Part shown: in pieces, positions 6,878-14,802 of the stretch
Layout of the letters: the number at the start of each line of letters is the position of its first letter
Position numbering within the stretch: the first letter of the stretch is position 1
Origin: a virus
Reading direction: 5' to 3' (one strand)
Length of the DNA stretch: 28,661 bases
IMG/VR virus record: IMGVR_UViG_3300047380_000452
Coordinates: 1-28,661 of that record
The notes under the pieces: generated by a model
Databases searched by the model: none
Seen by the model: the letters and a program-made list of their open reading frames with translations, nothing else
What the model was told of the DNA's origin: nothing
Made by a program: the position numbers and the translations under genes

Positions 6878-7792
6878 TTAGTGTACAATTTTTAGAGTAT
6901 CACCATGCCGATAGACATCTCCGGCTGATAAACCTGCTGCGATTGCGTGAGTATTGTTAGAATGTTCCTGTAAACCAGTAAAGTTAGGTGCATTAACGTT
7001 GGCCTTTAACGCTAACTGTGCGTTTACATAGCTAATGCTTGCACCTTCTGGCAAATCAGATGCAGGCAGACTGTTTGGTGCGGCCACCGCAGGCAAAACA
7101 GTAATTGGCACTTGGCAAACTACATCTTGATCTATCTTAACTTCAAAAAAGGCTTCACCACCAGATGCAATAAGTTGCTGCACTCTGGCGTTATTAGCAC
7201 TTAAAGTTAGGCTAAAGCCATTAGTTATTGTGCTTGTTGTGTCAGTATAGATTGCAGGCTGTTGGCTAATTTCTATAACTTGTTGCGCTCTTACGCTACC
7301 AGTCCCGGTAACACTTGTGCCTGCTGTTACTTCTGATTCTGGTGCTAAATCTACGCTTGTGCCTGTCAGATCGCTTTTAGCTCCGGCCGTAGCAAAAATG
7401 ACACGATACGAACCATTAGCTAATTTAGTTACTTCAACCTGCGTGCTAAACGCACCTGCATTAGAATTTAGTGCATTTAATGCGCTTTGTACGGCTGCTG
7501 CTGAAGCATTATACTGCAAGGCTGTTGTAGTATCTACGCCATCAGATAACGTCCAAGTGCCGCTTGTAGCAGCTTTGCCCCTGGCTGATATAGATACAGC
7601 TACGGCTACTGTGCCAGAACCGCTACGTGAATCATAGCCACCATTAGAATTTACAAAGTATAAGTTGGCGGCAACTGTTTCGCCTTCAATGATTTGTGGC
7701 AAGCGCACCAATTGGGTAGGCCTGTTTACAGATGCAACGGCATTGGCCGTCAAATCTTTCAAATCTGTATTAATGTAAATTGCAGTTGCCAT
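6878..7792 (-). CDS. Tail-associated Ig-like / fibre protein
   Basis: This 304-residue protein has a Thr/Ser/Ala-rich central domain (about residues 55-165) with a GTWTL...TTALQYNASAAAVQSALNAL pattern known from repeats in tail and surface proteins. A second beta domain follows. The C-terminal segment contains HAIAAGLSAGDVYRHGDTLKIVH-type sequence, a recurrent C-terminus of phage tail-tip proteins. A TTGCCA/TAAAAG promoter candidate lies immediately upstream, suggesting that it starts a separately expressed fibre module. The exact role is unknown. Confidence 0.55.
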   Translation of the reverse strand: MATAIYINTDLKDLTANAVASVNRPTQLVRLPQIIEGETVAANLYFVNSNGGYDSRSGSGTVAVAVSISARGKAATSGTWTLSDGVDTTTALQYNASAAAVQSALNALNSNAGAFSTQVEVTKLANGSYRVIFATAGAKSDLTGTSVDLAPESEVTAGTSVTGTGSVRAQQVIEISQQPAIYTDTTSTITNGFSLTLSANNARVQQLIASGGEAFFEVKIDQDVVCQVPITVLPAVAAPNSLPASDLPEGASISYVNAQLALKANVNAPNFTGLQEHSNNTHAIAAGLSAGDVYRHGDTLKIVH

Positions 7793-7800
7793 TGCTTAAT

Positions 7801-7829
7801 CTTTTAAAGGTAAATTGCTATTTTGGCAA
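7801..7829 (-). promoter_or_regulatory. Candidate promoter of the fibre module
   Basis: The minus strand reads TTGCCA (7824-7829), a 17-bp spacer, then TAAAAG (7801-7806), with the ATG of the next gene eight bases further. Transcription would begin about at the start codon, giving a nearly leaderless mRNA. The same TTG(A/C)CA placement occurs before the genes starting at 13282, 14402 and 18642. Confidence 0.45.
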
Positions 7830-7855
7830 GTGCTACAATTAGTAGGTATATTACA

Positions 7856-8470
7856 TTAAGCAGCACTAAGTGATACAGACACAGTAAGATCAGTTGTATC
7901 ATCGCTAATTGTTGAAGCAGCTAATGTGGCTTCCATTTCTAAAACAACTTTTACAGGTACTACAGAAGCCACACAATCTAAAGTTGAATTATAAGTTGCT
8001 GAAGTATCTGGATCATTAGCAACACCTGTATCAGTAATAGAAACCTTGGAAACACCGCCTACAGTAGCAGTAATTATGGATTCTGTTTCGTTTACTGATC
8101 CAGAACCACCTGCGTGATTTTGGCTACTTGCTGTAGCTGAAAAGTTTAAATTAAACTGAAAATCAACGGCAGCTTGATAAGAAAATTCTATGCTTTGAAT
8201 TAATCTTACGTCAAGTATTTGGCTGCCTGTTACTGTTGCACTTCTGCTTTTAGTAAAAGGTAAACCAATAATTTCTTCAAATCCACTAGGATTTTGCCCT
8301 ATAGTAAAATGATTATCAGCAGCCCATTTGTGCAAATCATCTGGATCTCCACGATCAACCCAATCTTGTTTGTTGCAATTTACATAAATGCCTGTTGTGT
8401 CACTTGCTCCTTGGTAAGTAGATCCGGTAAATATTCCCAACGGCCCGGTTCTTAATATCATGCTTGGCAT
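7856..8470 (-). CDS. Structural (tail-tip region) protein of unknown function
   Basis: This 204-residue protein is coupled to the upstream gene by a TAATG overlap at 8468-8472. It is beta-rich with many Thr, Ser and Val residues, and has no membrane segment or catalytic motif. The context between a large tail-tip protein and the Ig-like fibre gene points to a virion component. I do not recognise the family. Confidence 0.6.
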   Translation of the reverse strand: MPSMILRTGPLGIFTGSTYQGASDTTGIYVNCNKQDWVDRGDPDDLHKWAADNHFTIGQNPSGFEEIIGLPFTKSRSATVTGSQILDVRLIQSIEFSYQAAVDFQFNLNFSATASSQNHAGGSGSVNETESIITATVGGVSKVSITDTGVANDPDTSATYNSTLDCVASVVPVKVVLEMEATLAASTISDDTTDLTVSVSLSAA

Positions 8471-8733
8471 TATGACGTTTTAGTTAAAAAGATTCTAGTA
8501 CCTGCTGTGTTATCTGATAAAACTACATCTAATGTTTCTTCGTCATATTCTAGCGTTGTAGGTTCTGGTATGCGTAAAACCACATTATTGTCAGAATATT
8601 CCACTATTGGCTCTTCATTAGATTGAACAGTTAAAAATTCCATATTTAGCAGGCTGTTGATTGCATCAATCATCTCATTAGCTTTTTTAGTTTTAGCTAA
8701 TGCGCCTGCACTATATTTTTCTATGTTTGCCAT
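8470..8733 (-). CDS. Small structural-block protein, unknown
   Basis: This 87-residue protein starts one base after the stop of the large tail protein gene and overlaps the next gene by TAATG. The N-terminal third looks helical (YSAGALAKTKKANEMIDAIN); the rest is beta-like and acidic. The helix followed by a beta domain fits a small tail-tip or fibre connector. No family recognised. Confidence 0.6.
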   Translation of the reverse strand: MANIEKYSAGALAKTKKANEMIDAINSLLNMEFLTVQSNEEPIVEYSDNNVVLRIPEPTTLEYDEETLDVVLSDNTAGTRIFLTKTS

Positions 8734-8734
8734 A

Positions 8735-9964
8735 CTAGATCGCTCTTATTTGTTTGGTTTCTCTGACAAGTATGTTGCCTTTCCATTTTTTAACATCTGT
8801 AGATCGTGTTAAATAACCATCTGTTGCCACTATGTCACGATATTCAGATGCTGTTGGCGTAGTAGTGGTGCTAAGTGTTTTGACTTCATTGCCTTCACTA
8901 TATCTGTATGCAACAAATGGCTGACTTAAAGTAATATCTTGTGGTTCTGTAATGCCTGCGCTAACATTCGGCAGAAAATAATCACGCACAATTTCAGTAG
9001 GTGAAGTGCGGCTAACTTGACTTCTGCCTCTGGTTGCATTTGGTCTAAAAGTACCTGTACTTACTAATGTTTGTCCTTCAATACCACCTTTAACAACAAA
9101 TGTAGAACCAGTTGTGCCTGTGATTGCTTTTGCATAACTATAATAATAAGAAGTATAAGTTACATAACCAATAGTTCTAGTTGCTTTGTAAGCTATAAAG
9201 GCATATTCACCAACAGACATTCCATGTGCGCTTGCTAAAGTAAGAGTCGTTTGATTGTTACTAACAGAAATACTATTGATACTTATGTTTAATGCCGAAC
9301 CTGCAACGCTAGGCAGTCCGGGAAAAGAATAAATCTCTGTACCAGAATTAATAGTGCTGCTGCTTGGTATATTGGCATATTGTCTGTCAAATGTGATCAT
9401 GTCACCATCAACAGAATGGTTATAATCACCAATAAAGTAAGCAGAAGAATCTTGAAAGTTTGCAGGCAGTCCTTGCACTAAAGCATTGTTACTGGTTAAC
9501 GTAGAATCTAAATCTGGTATTAATTTAGTTGTAGTTAAAACTGGTGTGCCTGTGCCAACTGCAACAGTCCAAGATGGAACATCCCAAGGAAATTGGTATC
9601 TAGCAGTTGTGTTAGTTTGGTATGCAAATGGCGTAAAATCCGTTAAATCTGAAATATGCCAAAGTCCACCAGATGAATAAATTCGATGTAAATTGCCGCC
9701 AATTGTTACATCCCAATATGGTCTATTATCTACTGTGCTGTCTGGCACTAAAATATATGTACCATTGCCATCAGACAAACCAGACAAAACAATAGAATAA
9801 ATGCTTTCTTTGTGGTAAGCATCTTTACGCATTGAGCAGGTTAAGTGATAGATTTTAGTATCTGTGTCTCCAAGATCTTGAAATGGAAATTCAATGTAAG
9901 AATCTTGGTTGACTCTAGGCGTGTTAAATACTGGTTGTCCTGTGCTGTAATATGGTATGCTCAT
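8735..9964 (-). CDS. Large tail / baseplate-region protein
   Basis: This 409-residue protein is encoded right after the tape measure gene, where siphophages encode distal tail or tail-tip proteins. It is rich in Tyr, Thr, Ser and Asn, with repeated short beta strands and turns, and lacks membrane segments. The N-terminus MSIPYYST closely matches the start of the putative tail-tube protein (MSIPYSST), perhaps a shared docking peptide. Function is from position and composition only. Confidence 0.55.
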   Translation of the reverse strand: MSIPYYSTGQPVFNTPRVNQDSYIEFPFQDLGDTDTKIYHLTCSMRKDAYHKESIYSIVLSGLSDGNGTYILVPDSTVDNRPYWDVTIGGNLHRIYSSGGLWHISDLTDFTPFAYQTNTTARYQFPWDVPSWTVAVGTGTPVLTTTKLIPDLDSTLTSNNALVQGLPANFQDSSAYFIGDYNHSVDGDMITFDRQYANIPSSSTINSGTEIYSFPGLPSVAGSALNISINSISVSNNQTTLTLASAHGMSVGEYAFIAYKATRTIGYVTYTSYYYSYAKAITGTTGSTFVVKGGIEGQTLVSTGTFRPNATRGRSQVSRTSPTEIVRDYFLPNVSAGITEPQDITLSQPFVAYRYSEGNEVKTLSTTTTPTASEYRDIVATDGYLTRSTDVKKWKGNILVRETKQIRAI

Positions 9965-9966
9965 AA

Positions 9967-11532
9967 TTATGGATTTTCCTTAATTGCTTGTTCAATTTTT
10001 TCTAATGTATCAGCAGACTTTTTTATGTTTTCTTCCATCTTTACGATTTCCATTTCCTGCTTTTGTTCTGCTGCTGCGCCTTTTGGTTCTTTAGGTTTTT
10101 CTGCACCTGGCCCGAAACCTGCCGCTTTTTCACGCTCATCCATACGCTTATTACGCTCTTCTTCTTTTTTGCGCTCTTCGGCCGCAACTTCAGCCGCACG
10201 TTCTGCACGCTCTCTGCGTCTTTGTTCACGTTCCTCTTGGCGTTTTTTACGTTCAAATGCACGCTGTTCCCTTGGCGTTACATAGCCACTTTGATTTGTA
10301 TCTGCTCCATTTTTAGCACCACCATTACCATTGCCATTTGCACTAAGTGCCGGTGATTGCATGCTTGAAAGATCACCTGCTGCTTTTAACAATGCTTGGT
10401 ATGCAGCTAATCTATCTTCCAATGCCTTTTTACGCTCTGGATCAGTTTCGGTTTCAATCTGCTTTTCTAAAGTATCTTGTAAATCTTTTGCTTCTTTAAG
10501 TTCGTTTTTACGTCCTTCAGATTCAGCCTTTAATCTATCAATGACAGCTTGCCGTTCCTCTTGATAGGCTTTTTTCCTGTCTTTGATTTCCTGCATTCTC
10601 TTTTTTATGATATCTTTACGAACAGAACCACGTTTGGCTTTTCCATCAAAAGCACCTTCACTTTCTAACTCGAGAATTGCTTGAAATTCTTCTTTTGTCT
10701 TGCCGCCCATAAAAAATACTTCACCTAGCTTTGTTCCAAAATTTTCTAAAGCAGTTATTCCTCCTGTAACAATCTTCAAAAATCCAGTCATTGCGGGAAT
10801 TAATTGCGTGCCAATGTTAGTAGCAGTTTCTTCAATCTGCGCCTTCATAAATTTAATGCGATTTGCTGCGCTATTAGCAGTCAATGCAGCATCACCATTA
10901 GCGTCACCCATATCTCTAATCATAATTGACTGAACAGCTAAGGCCTTTTGTGCAGCAGATAATTGTTTTGTTCCGTCAGATAATCCTAAATTTAATGCCT
11001 CTTGCTTTAATCGTGCTTCATTAATTACAATGCCAAGTTGTTTCATTGGCTCAAATTCACCAGAAATTGCACTTCTGATTTTTGTAAACATATCATCTAT
11101 CCGTAAATCGTGAAAACTTGCAAGATCACCTGCTATTTCAACCATTTGAACAGAAAACATATTTGCAGATTTTGCATTTAAACCAAAAGCATTTCCCATC
11201 GCTGCAAATGTAGCCAAGGCATTTTGCATTTCAGCTTTTGTTGCAGGAATATTTTTTAATAATCGTTCAACCTCTTTATTCATTTCAGAAGTTGCTGTTT
11301 TGAAAACTGCTCTAAATTTAGATGCTGTTTCTTCTGCTGATGCTCCAAGTTCAATCATGCCTTTAACAGCATTTACACCCAAAACACCTGCAAACATACC
11401 AGGCAAACCGCTTAGGCTTTGGCGCATTGATCTAGCAAAACCCTTAACGCTCATCTTGGCTTTAGCTATACCACGCTGAAAACCAGTTGAATCTAGGTTA
11501 ATTTTGCCTCTAAGTTCTGCTTTCTGTGCCAT
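9967..11532 (-). CDS. Tail tape measure protein
   Basis: This 521-residue protein has an N-terminal region typical of tape measures (GKINLDSTGFQRGIAKAKM, then hydrophobic FAGVLGVNAVKGMIELG). A long helical middle follows with a hydrophobic stretch near residues 240-270, then a very long K/E/R-rich coiled coil (about residues 300-521) interrupted by a Gly/Asn-rich linker. Tape measures set tail length and travel with DNA during injection. At about 0.15 nm per residue it would predict a tail near 80 nm. It overlaps the end of the upstream gene by 23 bases. Confidence 0.88.
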   Translation of the reverse strand: MAQKAELRGKINLDSTGFQRGIAKAKMSVKGFARSMRQSLSGLPGMFAGVLGVNAVKGMIELGASAEETASKFRAVFKTATSEMNKEVERLLKNIPATKAEMQNALATFAAMGNAFGLNAKSANMFSVQMVEIAGDLASFHDLRIDDMFTKIRSAISGEFEPMKQLGIVINEARLKQEALNLGLSDGTKQLSAAQKALAVQSIMIRDMGDANGDAALTANSAANRIKFMKAQIEETATNIGTQLIPAMTGFLKIVTGGITALENFGTKLGEVFFMGGKTKEEFQAILELESEGAFDGKAKRGSVRKDIIKKRMQEIKDRKKAYQEERQAVIDRLKAESEGRKNELKEAKDLQDTLEKQIETETDPERKKALEDRLAAYQALLKAAGDLSSMQSPALSANGNGNGGAKNGADTNQSGYVTPREQRAFERKKRQEEREQRRRERAERAAEVAAEERKKEEERNKRMDEREKAAGFGPGAEKPKEPKGAAAEQKQEMEIVKMEENIKKSADTLEKIEQAIKENP

Positions 11533-12142
11533 TATTTAGTTCTGTTAAAATTTCCTGCTTAATTGCCTTAATCAATTGTGGTTCAGCTAACTTGTAATCT
11601 GGTATAGTTGCTAAACGTATTGCCTTTTGTAACTGAAATATTCGATTTAATGGCCATGTTAGAACATCAATTGGGTTTTGTCCATAGCGTGCGGCTACCT
11701 CATCAATTGCGCCAACCATACCTTCAATAGCAGGCATTGTATTAGTCCGGCTAACGCCATTGCTGCAATTTATTGATTCTGGCAGTTCAGAAAACGCATC
11801 ATTAATGTGTTGATATACTAATTTTAGCGATTCTCCTGCGTCTGTTTTAGCAAATGTAAAACCTATCTTGCGTTTGGCTTTTTCTGATGCCGTATTTGCG
11901 TCCGGGCTGTAATTAATAGAGTTTCGCCACAAGTATTCTAGCACATCTTGGTCAGTTGGTTTGCCACCACAAGCAATTGCGTTATCAACTAGCTTTAAAT
12001 CTATCCATGCTTTGGCTGTAAGCGGCCGTAAAGGCACTTTGCCAAGTTTTATGACATTAGACGCAGATGACCAAGCCAAGAGCCTATTTTCGGCAATTCT
12101 AGCAGTTGCGTCCTGTAAGTCTTTTTGTAGCTCATCAATCAT
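11510..12142 (-). CDS. Tail assembly protein upstream of tape measure (chaperone position)
   Basis: This protein is 210 residues from ATG 12140-12142; an earlier in-frame ATG at 12193 lies in the terminator stem and is unlikely. It is mostly helical, with no catalytic motif. Its place between tail tube and tape measure is that of tail assembly chaperones (lambda gpG/gpT), but I see no slippery heptamer joining it to another frame. The start codon follows the U-tract of an intrinsic terminator by only three bases, so expression must depend on read-through or an unseen promoter. Confidence 0.55.
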   Translation of the reverse strand: MIDELQKDLQDATARIAENRLLAWSSASNVIKLGKVPLRPLTAKAWIDLKLVDNAIACGGKPTDQDVLEYLWRNSINYSPDANTASEKAKRKIGFTFAKTDAGESLKLVYQHINDAFSELPESINCSNGVSRTNTMPAIEGMVGAIDEVAARYGQNPIDVLTWPLNRIFQLQKAIRLATIPDYKLAEPQLIKAIKQEILTELNNGTESRT

Positions 12143-12145
12143 AGT

Positions 12146-12183
12146 AAAAAAAAACCTTGCCCACCATTTGGGCAGACAAGGCT
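12146..12183 (-). terminator. Intrinsic terminator after the tail-tube pair
   Basis: On the transcript a hairpin (CCTTG...TGCCC/GGGCA with pairing to AGG, loop AAATGGT) is followed by nine U residues (12146-12154). It lies downstream of the small gene 12206-12364 and directly before the next start codon, so it should reduce expression of the tape-measure operon relative to the tail tube. Confidence 0.75.
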
Positions 12184-12205
12184 TAAAAAGCAATTTTAGT
12201 ATAAC

Positions 12206-12364
12206 TTACTCAGTTGCTTTCTTTTTTTTAGGTTTTGCGGCAACAGACTCAGCATCTCCAGAATCAATCAATGCTTGTCCAGTAAGATCGCCAACATCGA
12301 CAATTGTGCCTGCTTTTTCTAGCACGCCACGAATTGACTTAGCTGTTTTAAGTTTAATTTCCAC
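12206..12364 (-). CDS. Small phage structural-block protein, GTG start
   Basis: This 52-residue ORF starts at GTG 12362-12364, two bases after the stop of the preceding gene. The beginning (EIKLKTAKSIRGVLEKAGTIVDVGD, spanning residues 2-26) has a pattern common in tiny phage proteins in which a short beta unit ends in a D-rich turn. The C-terminus is a lysine tail (KPKKKK). It lies between the putative tail tube and a strong terminator. A near-identical domain style occurs in head-proximal phage genes of unknown function. Confidence 0.6.
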   Translation of the reverse strand: MEIKLKTAKSIRGVLEKAGTIVDVGDLTGQALIDSGDAESVAAKPKKKKATE

Positions 12365-12366
12365 AA

Positions 12367-12741
12367 TTAACCTTGGTAAGTCTTACGAACGGCAACCATT
12401 TCAAAGGTGTCAAATGCGTCTTTGTCACGATTTACAGTTACGTCTTTGACAACCAATGTAGAACCTGTGCCAGAACGATCATAATCGTGTGTAAATTCGT
12501 CACCAATAGCAGGCACAACAGTTGTAGTAATAGCACGTTGCAATGTGTAAGTAACCTCTACTTGGTCTGACCCTGCACGCAGCATAAAGTCAGCACGATC
12601 ACCATTAGCATCTGTACGGCTTATAATACGATTAGCGAAAGATGCACCGGATACGGCATCAACAATATAAGCAACAGAATTAATTGTTACTGATTCAAAC
12701 CCTTGTGGCAGGTTTGCTGTGGAAGAATATGGAATTGACAT
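12367..12741 (-). CDS. Putative major tail tube protein (short)
   Basis: This 124-residue beta-rich protein has a C-terminal strand pattern (LVVKDVTVNRDKDAFDTFEMVAVRK) resembling tail tube subunits. Position fits: after connector and terminator-like genes and before the chaperone-position gene and tape measure. Its leader has the same 12-nt A-rich element as the major capsid gene, and it is followed by a strong terminator after one small gene, consistent with high expression. It is shorter than typical tail tubes (150-250 residues), which is the main doubt. The N-terminus MSIPYSST is echoed in the 8735-9964 protein. Confidence 0.5.
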   Translation of the reverse strand: MSIPYSSTANLPQGFESVTINSVAYIVDAVSGASFANRIISRTDANGDRADFMLRAGSDQVEVTYTLQRAITTTVVPAIGDEFTHDYDRSGTGSTLVVKDVTVNRDKDAFDTFEMVAVRKTYQG

Positions 12742-12743
12742 AA

Positions 12744-12755
12744 TTTAGTTTAGTT
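12744..12755 (-). promoter_or_regulatory. A-rich leader AACTAAACTAAA of the tail-tube gene
   Basis: The minus strand reads AACTAAACTAAA, two bases, then ATG. The identical 12-mer lies upstream of the major capsid ATG (15696-15707). There is no Shine-Dalgarno match, so it may act as an unstructured translation enhancer. Confidence 0.5.
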
Positions 12756-12778
12756 AAAGTGATTTCCCTTTGGTTTAT

Positions 12779-13282
12779 TTATACAGTTGGCCACGCAGTT
12801 GACAATACTGAAATTTGCCCTTCATAGGACACAGTTGTAACGTCAAATACATCTTCAACACTATTTGCAGTACCAGATGGCCGCAAAAATTCTATTTCGT
12901 AGTGTTCTAAGTATGTTTCTAAACTTGAACCCTTAGCTTTAAACAGGCTGACCCAAGTGCGTAGCAGCGCAATTATTTCACGATGCCTAGACTCAACATT
13001 TGCTGTTTGGCTGCCTTCTTCATTGTGCCGCCTTGTCTGCACTACAAAGTCTAAGTCAAAAACATACTGATCATATACTGGGTTGGCCGCACCGCCTGGT
13101 GCAGGATTGTAATGCCCGGTAACTGCGCCCAATGTCATTGTTGCGCCAATGTAATCATCTGGCAGCGTTTCAACATCCATTTGTTCACGCACTTCTAGCA
13201 ATTGTACTGCAAGCCATTGACGAAATGCAGATTCAACATTGCCTTCAAAATTAAATAGTTCTGTGTACGATGCAGCAGGCAT
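12779..13282 (-). CDS. Tail terminator / completion-like protein
   Basis: This 167-residue protein lies between a gp10-like connector gene and the putative tail tube, the position of tail terminator proteins. It starts with an amphipathic helix (YTELFNFEGNVESAFRQWL) and continues with beta strands (YDQYVFDLDFVVQTRR) and a long helix (SRHREIIALLRTWVSLF). This order of secondary structure fits the tail terminator family (lambda gpU-like fold). A TTGACA motif lies 36 nt before the ATG. The family assignment is by synteny and predicted layout. Confidence 0.5.
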   Translation of the reverse strand: MPAASYTELFNFEGNVESAFRQWLAVQLLEVREQMDVETLPDDYIGATMTLGAVTGHYNPAPGGAANPVYDQYVFDLDFVVQTRRHNEEGSQTANVESRHREIIALLRTWVSLFKAKGSSLETYLEHYEIEFLRPSGTANSVEDVFDVTTVSYEGQISVLSTAWPTV

Positions 13283-13289
13283 ATTGCTT

Positions 13290-13318
13290 AGAATTGTATA
13301 TAATGGCTATTTTGTCAA
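13290..13318 (-). promoter_or_regulatory. TTGACA motif at fixed distance before 12779-13282
   Basis: TTGACA (13313-13318) is followed by AAATAG, as in two of the other three copies of this motif family, and lies 36 nt before the ATG. At the standard 17-bp spacing the -10 would be AATTCT (13290-13295), a poor match. The motif placement, not the -10, is the reason for listing it. Confidence 0.3.
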
Positions 13319-14089
13319 TTAGCGCACTTTCCATCCAGATTGTTTAGCTGTTTGTTTAAATATATGCTTTAAACGATTTTCCATAGCCTTCATGCGGCCT
13401 TTTTGTACTATTCTAATAGTTTTATCTTTAACGTGCTGCAAACCAAATGCCTTGGCGTTAAATACGGCCGTCCAAGATTTGCCTATTTTTGCCATTCTAG
13501 CACCGCCTGCTGCTTTAGGCATTTGCTTTTTAATCCATGCAGGAATTTTAGCACTAGCATTTAGTGCTAGTACGCCCTTAGCAATAGATGCTTTGGCAAT
13601 GCCAACATCTTGTATTTGTAACTTAAAATACTTGTTAAATAGGCTTTTGCTTACCCACATTTGCTCAAAACCTTTTAACGGCCTTGGTCTGCCAGTCCTT
13701 GGGTTGCGATGCTTGTTGTGAAATATACGCATTTCATCAATTGATTTTAACACGCCTGCGCCAATAATTTTTTTACCTTTGTAAACTTGGCCACGCATAA
13801 ATTGTTTTTCTGCCCACAAATAAACATTTCCTTCTGGTACAAAGAATAACTTTTTCAAATCGTATTCTATGGCTAGTTTACCGGCAACGTGATCAGCCTT
13901 AGTTCCCATAGATTTGCGTTTGCCAAATGGGAATGTTTTATATGGCGGCACAAAACGGCCAACGTCATTTAAAAACAGCGCACCTTGTTCACGCACAAAT
14001 TCTTTTTCATCTACGCCCCACTTTTTAGCTAGTGTGCGAATCTTGTGCTGAAAAATACTGTCATCTAACTCAACAGTACGTTTAGCCAT
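13319..14089 (-). CDS. Minor head-tail protein (HK97 gp10-like candidate)
   Basis: This 256-residue very basic protein (many K and R residues) is mostly helical at the N-terminus. Its ATG overlaps the end of the upstream connector gene by eight bases. The order connector, this protein, tail terminator, tail tube matches the place of HK97 gp10-like head closure or neck proteins. It is longer than the usual 120-170 residues, so an extra domain is present or the family is different. No catalytic motif is visible. Confidence 0.45.
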   Translation of the reverse strand: MAKRTVELDDSIFQHKIRTLAKKWGVDEKEFVREQGALFLNDVGRFVPPYKTFPFGKRKSMGTKADHVAGKLAIEYDLKKLFFVPEGNVYLWAEKQFMRGQVYKGKKIIGAGVLKSIDEMRIFHNKHRNPRTGRPRPLKGFEQMWVSKSLFNKYFKLQIQDVGIAKASIAKGVLALNASAKIPAWIKKQMPKAAGGARMAKIGKSWTAVFNAKAFGLQHVKDKTIRIVQKGRMKAMENRLKHIFKQTAKQSGWKVR

Positions 14090-14402
14090 AAATCTTGGTT
14101 TCGTTTCTAGCCTTCATCTCAACATTGCCTGTGCTTATGCTGATTTCAGTTATAAAAAATGTTTCGCCAGTAGATTTACGCACAAACCTTTCTTTTTTCT
14201 TTGGCACTACGCCCAAGTCTAGCAGAGCCACAACAAGCGTAGTTTCTGGATTGTCCATATCACCATGTTCAACCATATCAAACTCACTAACCTGCTCATC
14301 AAATACTGCGTTCACGATCTGACCATTTAGCTCGATAGATTCGCCCATAATGGATGCGGCATCGTGACAGCCTATGTTTAGAAAATCGTTAAAATCGCTC
14401 AT
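14082..14402 (-). CDS. Head-tail joining protein candidate
   Basis: This 106-residue protein begins with a short helix (DFNDFLNIGC) and then beta strands, with a DLGVVPKKKERFVRKSTGETFFITEI segment typical of small phage head-tail stopper or joining proteins (lambda gpFII-like layout). It follows an intrinsic terminator and a promoter-like motif, so it probably starts the connector operon. The gene end overlaps the next gene start by eight bases. Confidence 0.5.
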   Translation of the reverse strand: MSDFNDFLNIGCHDAASIMGESIELNGQIVNAVFDEQVSEFDMVEHGDMDNPETTLVVALLDLGVVPKKKERFVRKSTGETFFITEISISTGNVEMKARNETKIYG

Positions 14403-14408
14403 AAGTTA

Positions 14409-14437
14409 GTTTTAGTGATAAAAACCAATTTTGGCAA
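14409..14437 (-). promoter_or_regulatory. Candidate promoter of the connector operon
   Basis: TTGCCA (14432-14437), a 17-bp spacer, then TAAAAC (14409-14414) on the minus strand; the ATG begins six bases after the -10. It sits seven bases after the end of a terminator U-tract, exactly where a new transcription unit would be expected. The predicted mRNA would be leaderless or nearly so. Confidence 0.5.
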
Positions 14438-14443
14438 GATACG

Positions 14444-14480
14444 AAAAAGCCGCCACCCTAACCCTATAGATGACGGCTTT
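14444..14480 (-). terminator. Intrinsic terminator after 14507-14737
   Basis: On the transcript AAAGCCG (14474-14480) pairs with CGGCTTT (14446-14452) around a 21-nt loop that contains GGGTTAGGGT, and the stem runs into five U residues. The large loop makes it weaker than the terminator at 14756-14792, whose stem has a similar sequence. Confidence 0.65.
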
Positions 14481-14506
14481 AACTCTATACGATAACAATA
14501 TACCAG

Positions 14507-14737
14507 TTACGAAATTGTCTTTTTAACTGCCTTTTTACGAACAGCTTTAGGTTTTTCAACCTTTATCGCATCAATCTTTTTGAATTTATCAACATGACCT
14601 TTGCGCATATAGATAACCTCACCGGGTTCTGTGCAGGCTTTGTATGCTGCTAGGCATACGCTTGCATCTTCAGAACATTCAATAACTTTTAATACACCTT
14701 TAGGTGATTTGTGAAATGTGGCTGATGGTTTTAACAT
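14507..14737 (-). CDS. Small basic protein downstream of the capsid gene
   Basis: This protein is 76 residues from ATG 14735-14737; the longer in-frame ATG at 14782 lies inside the terminator hairpin and is rejected. The C-terminal third is lysine-rich (KVEKPKAVRKKAVKKTIS), suggesting nucleic-acid or acidic-surface binding. It is isolated between two intrinsic terminators, so it is expressed only by read-through from the capsid transcript. A head decoration or completion role is possible; no family recognised. Confidence 0.6.
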   Translation of the reverse strand: MLKPSATFHKSPKGVLKVIECSEDASVCLAAYKACTEPGEVIYMRKGHVDKFKKIDAIKVEKPKAVRKKAVKKTIS

Positions 14738-14755
14738 GACAATAAAATTTAAAGT

Positions 14756-14792
14756 TAAAAAAAGCCGCCCCGGAATAACCAAGGCGGCTTTT
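14756..14792 (-). terminator. Strong intrinsic terminator after the major capsid gene
   Basis: On the transcript AAAAGCCGCC (14783-14792) pairs perfectly with GGCGGCTTTT (14760-14769), a 10-bp stem with a 13-nt loop, followed by further U residues. It begins 11 bases after the capsid stop codon. Confidence 0.9.
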
Positions 14793-14802
14793 AAATTAAG
14801 CG

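Noticed and set aside
10041-10262. Second same-strand frame in the tape measure coiled coil (73 codons)
   Set aside because: The K/R/E-rich repeat DNA keeps several frames open; it has no motif and no coupling start, unlike the methyltransferase second frame.
12206-12260. A-rich run (A AAA AAG) near the end of the small 12206-12364 gene as a programmed frameshift site
   Set aside because: The -1 frame stops within a few codons and the +1 frame also stops shortly after, so no fusion with the downstream gene can form.
11961-12449. 162-codon plus-strand ORF across several structural genes
   Set aside because: It crosses an intrinsic terminator and three minus-strand genes in antisense; its composition is that of a shadow frame.
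14453-14473. Telomere-like CCCTAACCCTA in a terminator loop
   Set aside because: Only two imperfect units, inside an ordinary hairpin loop; most likely chance.
14738-14782. Longer start for the 14507-14737 gene
   Set aside because: The upstream ATG lies within the loop and stem of the capsid terminator.
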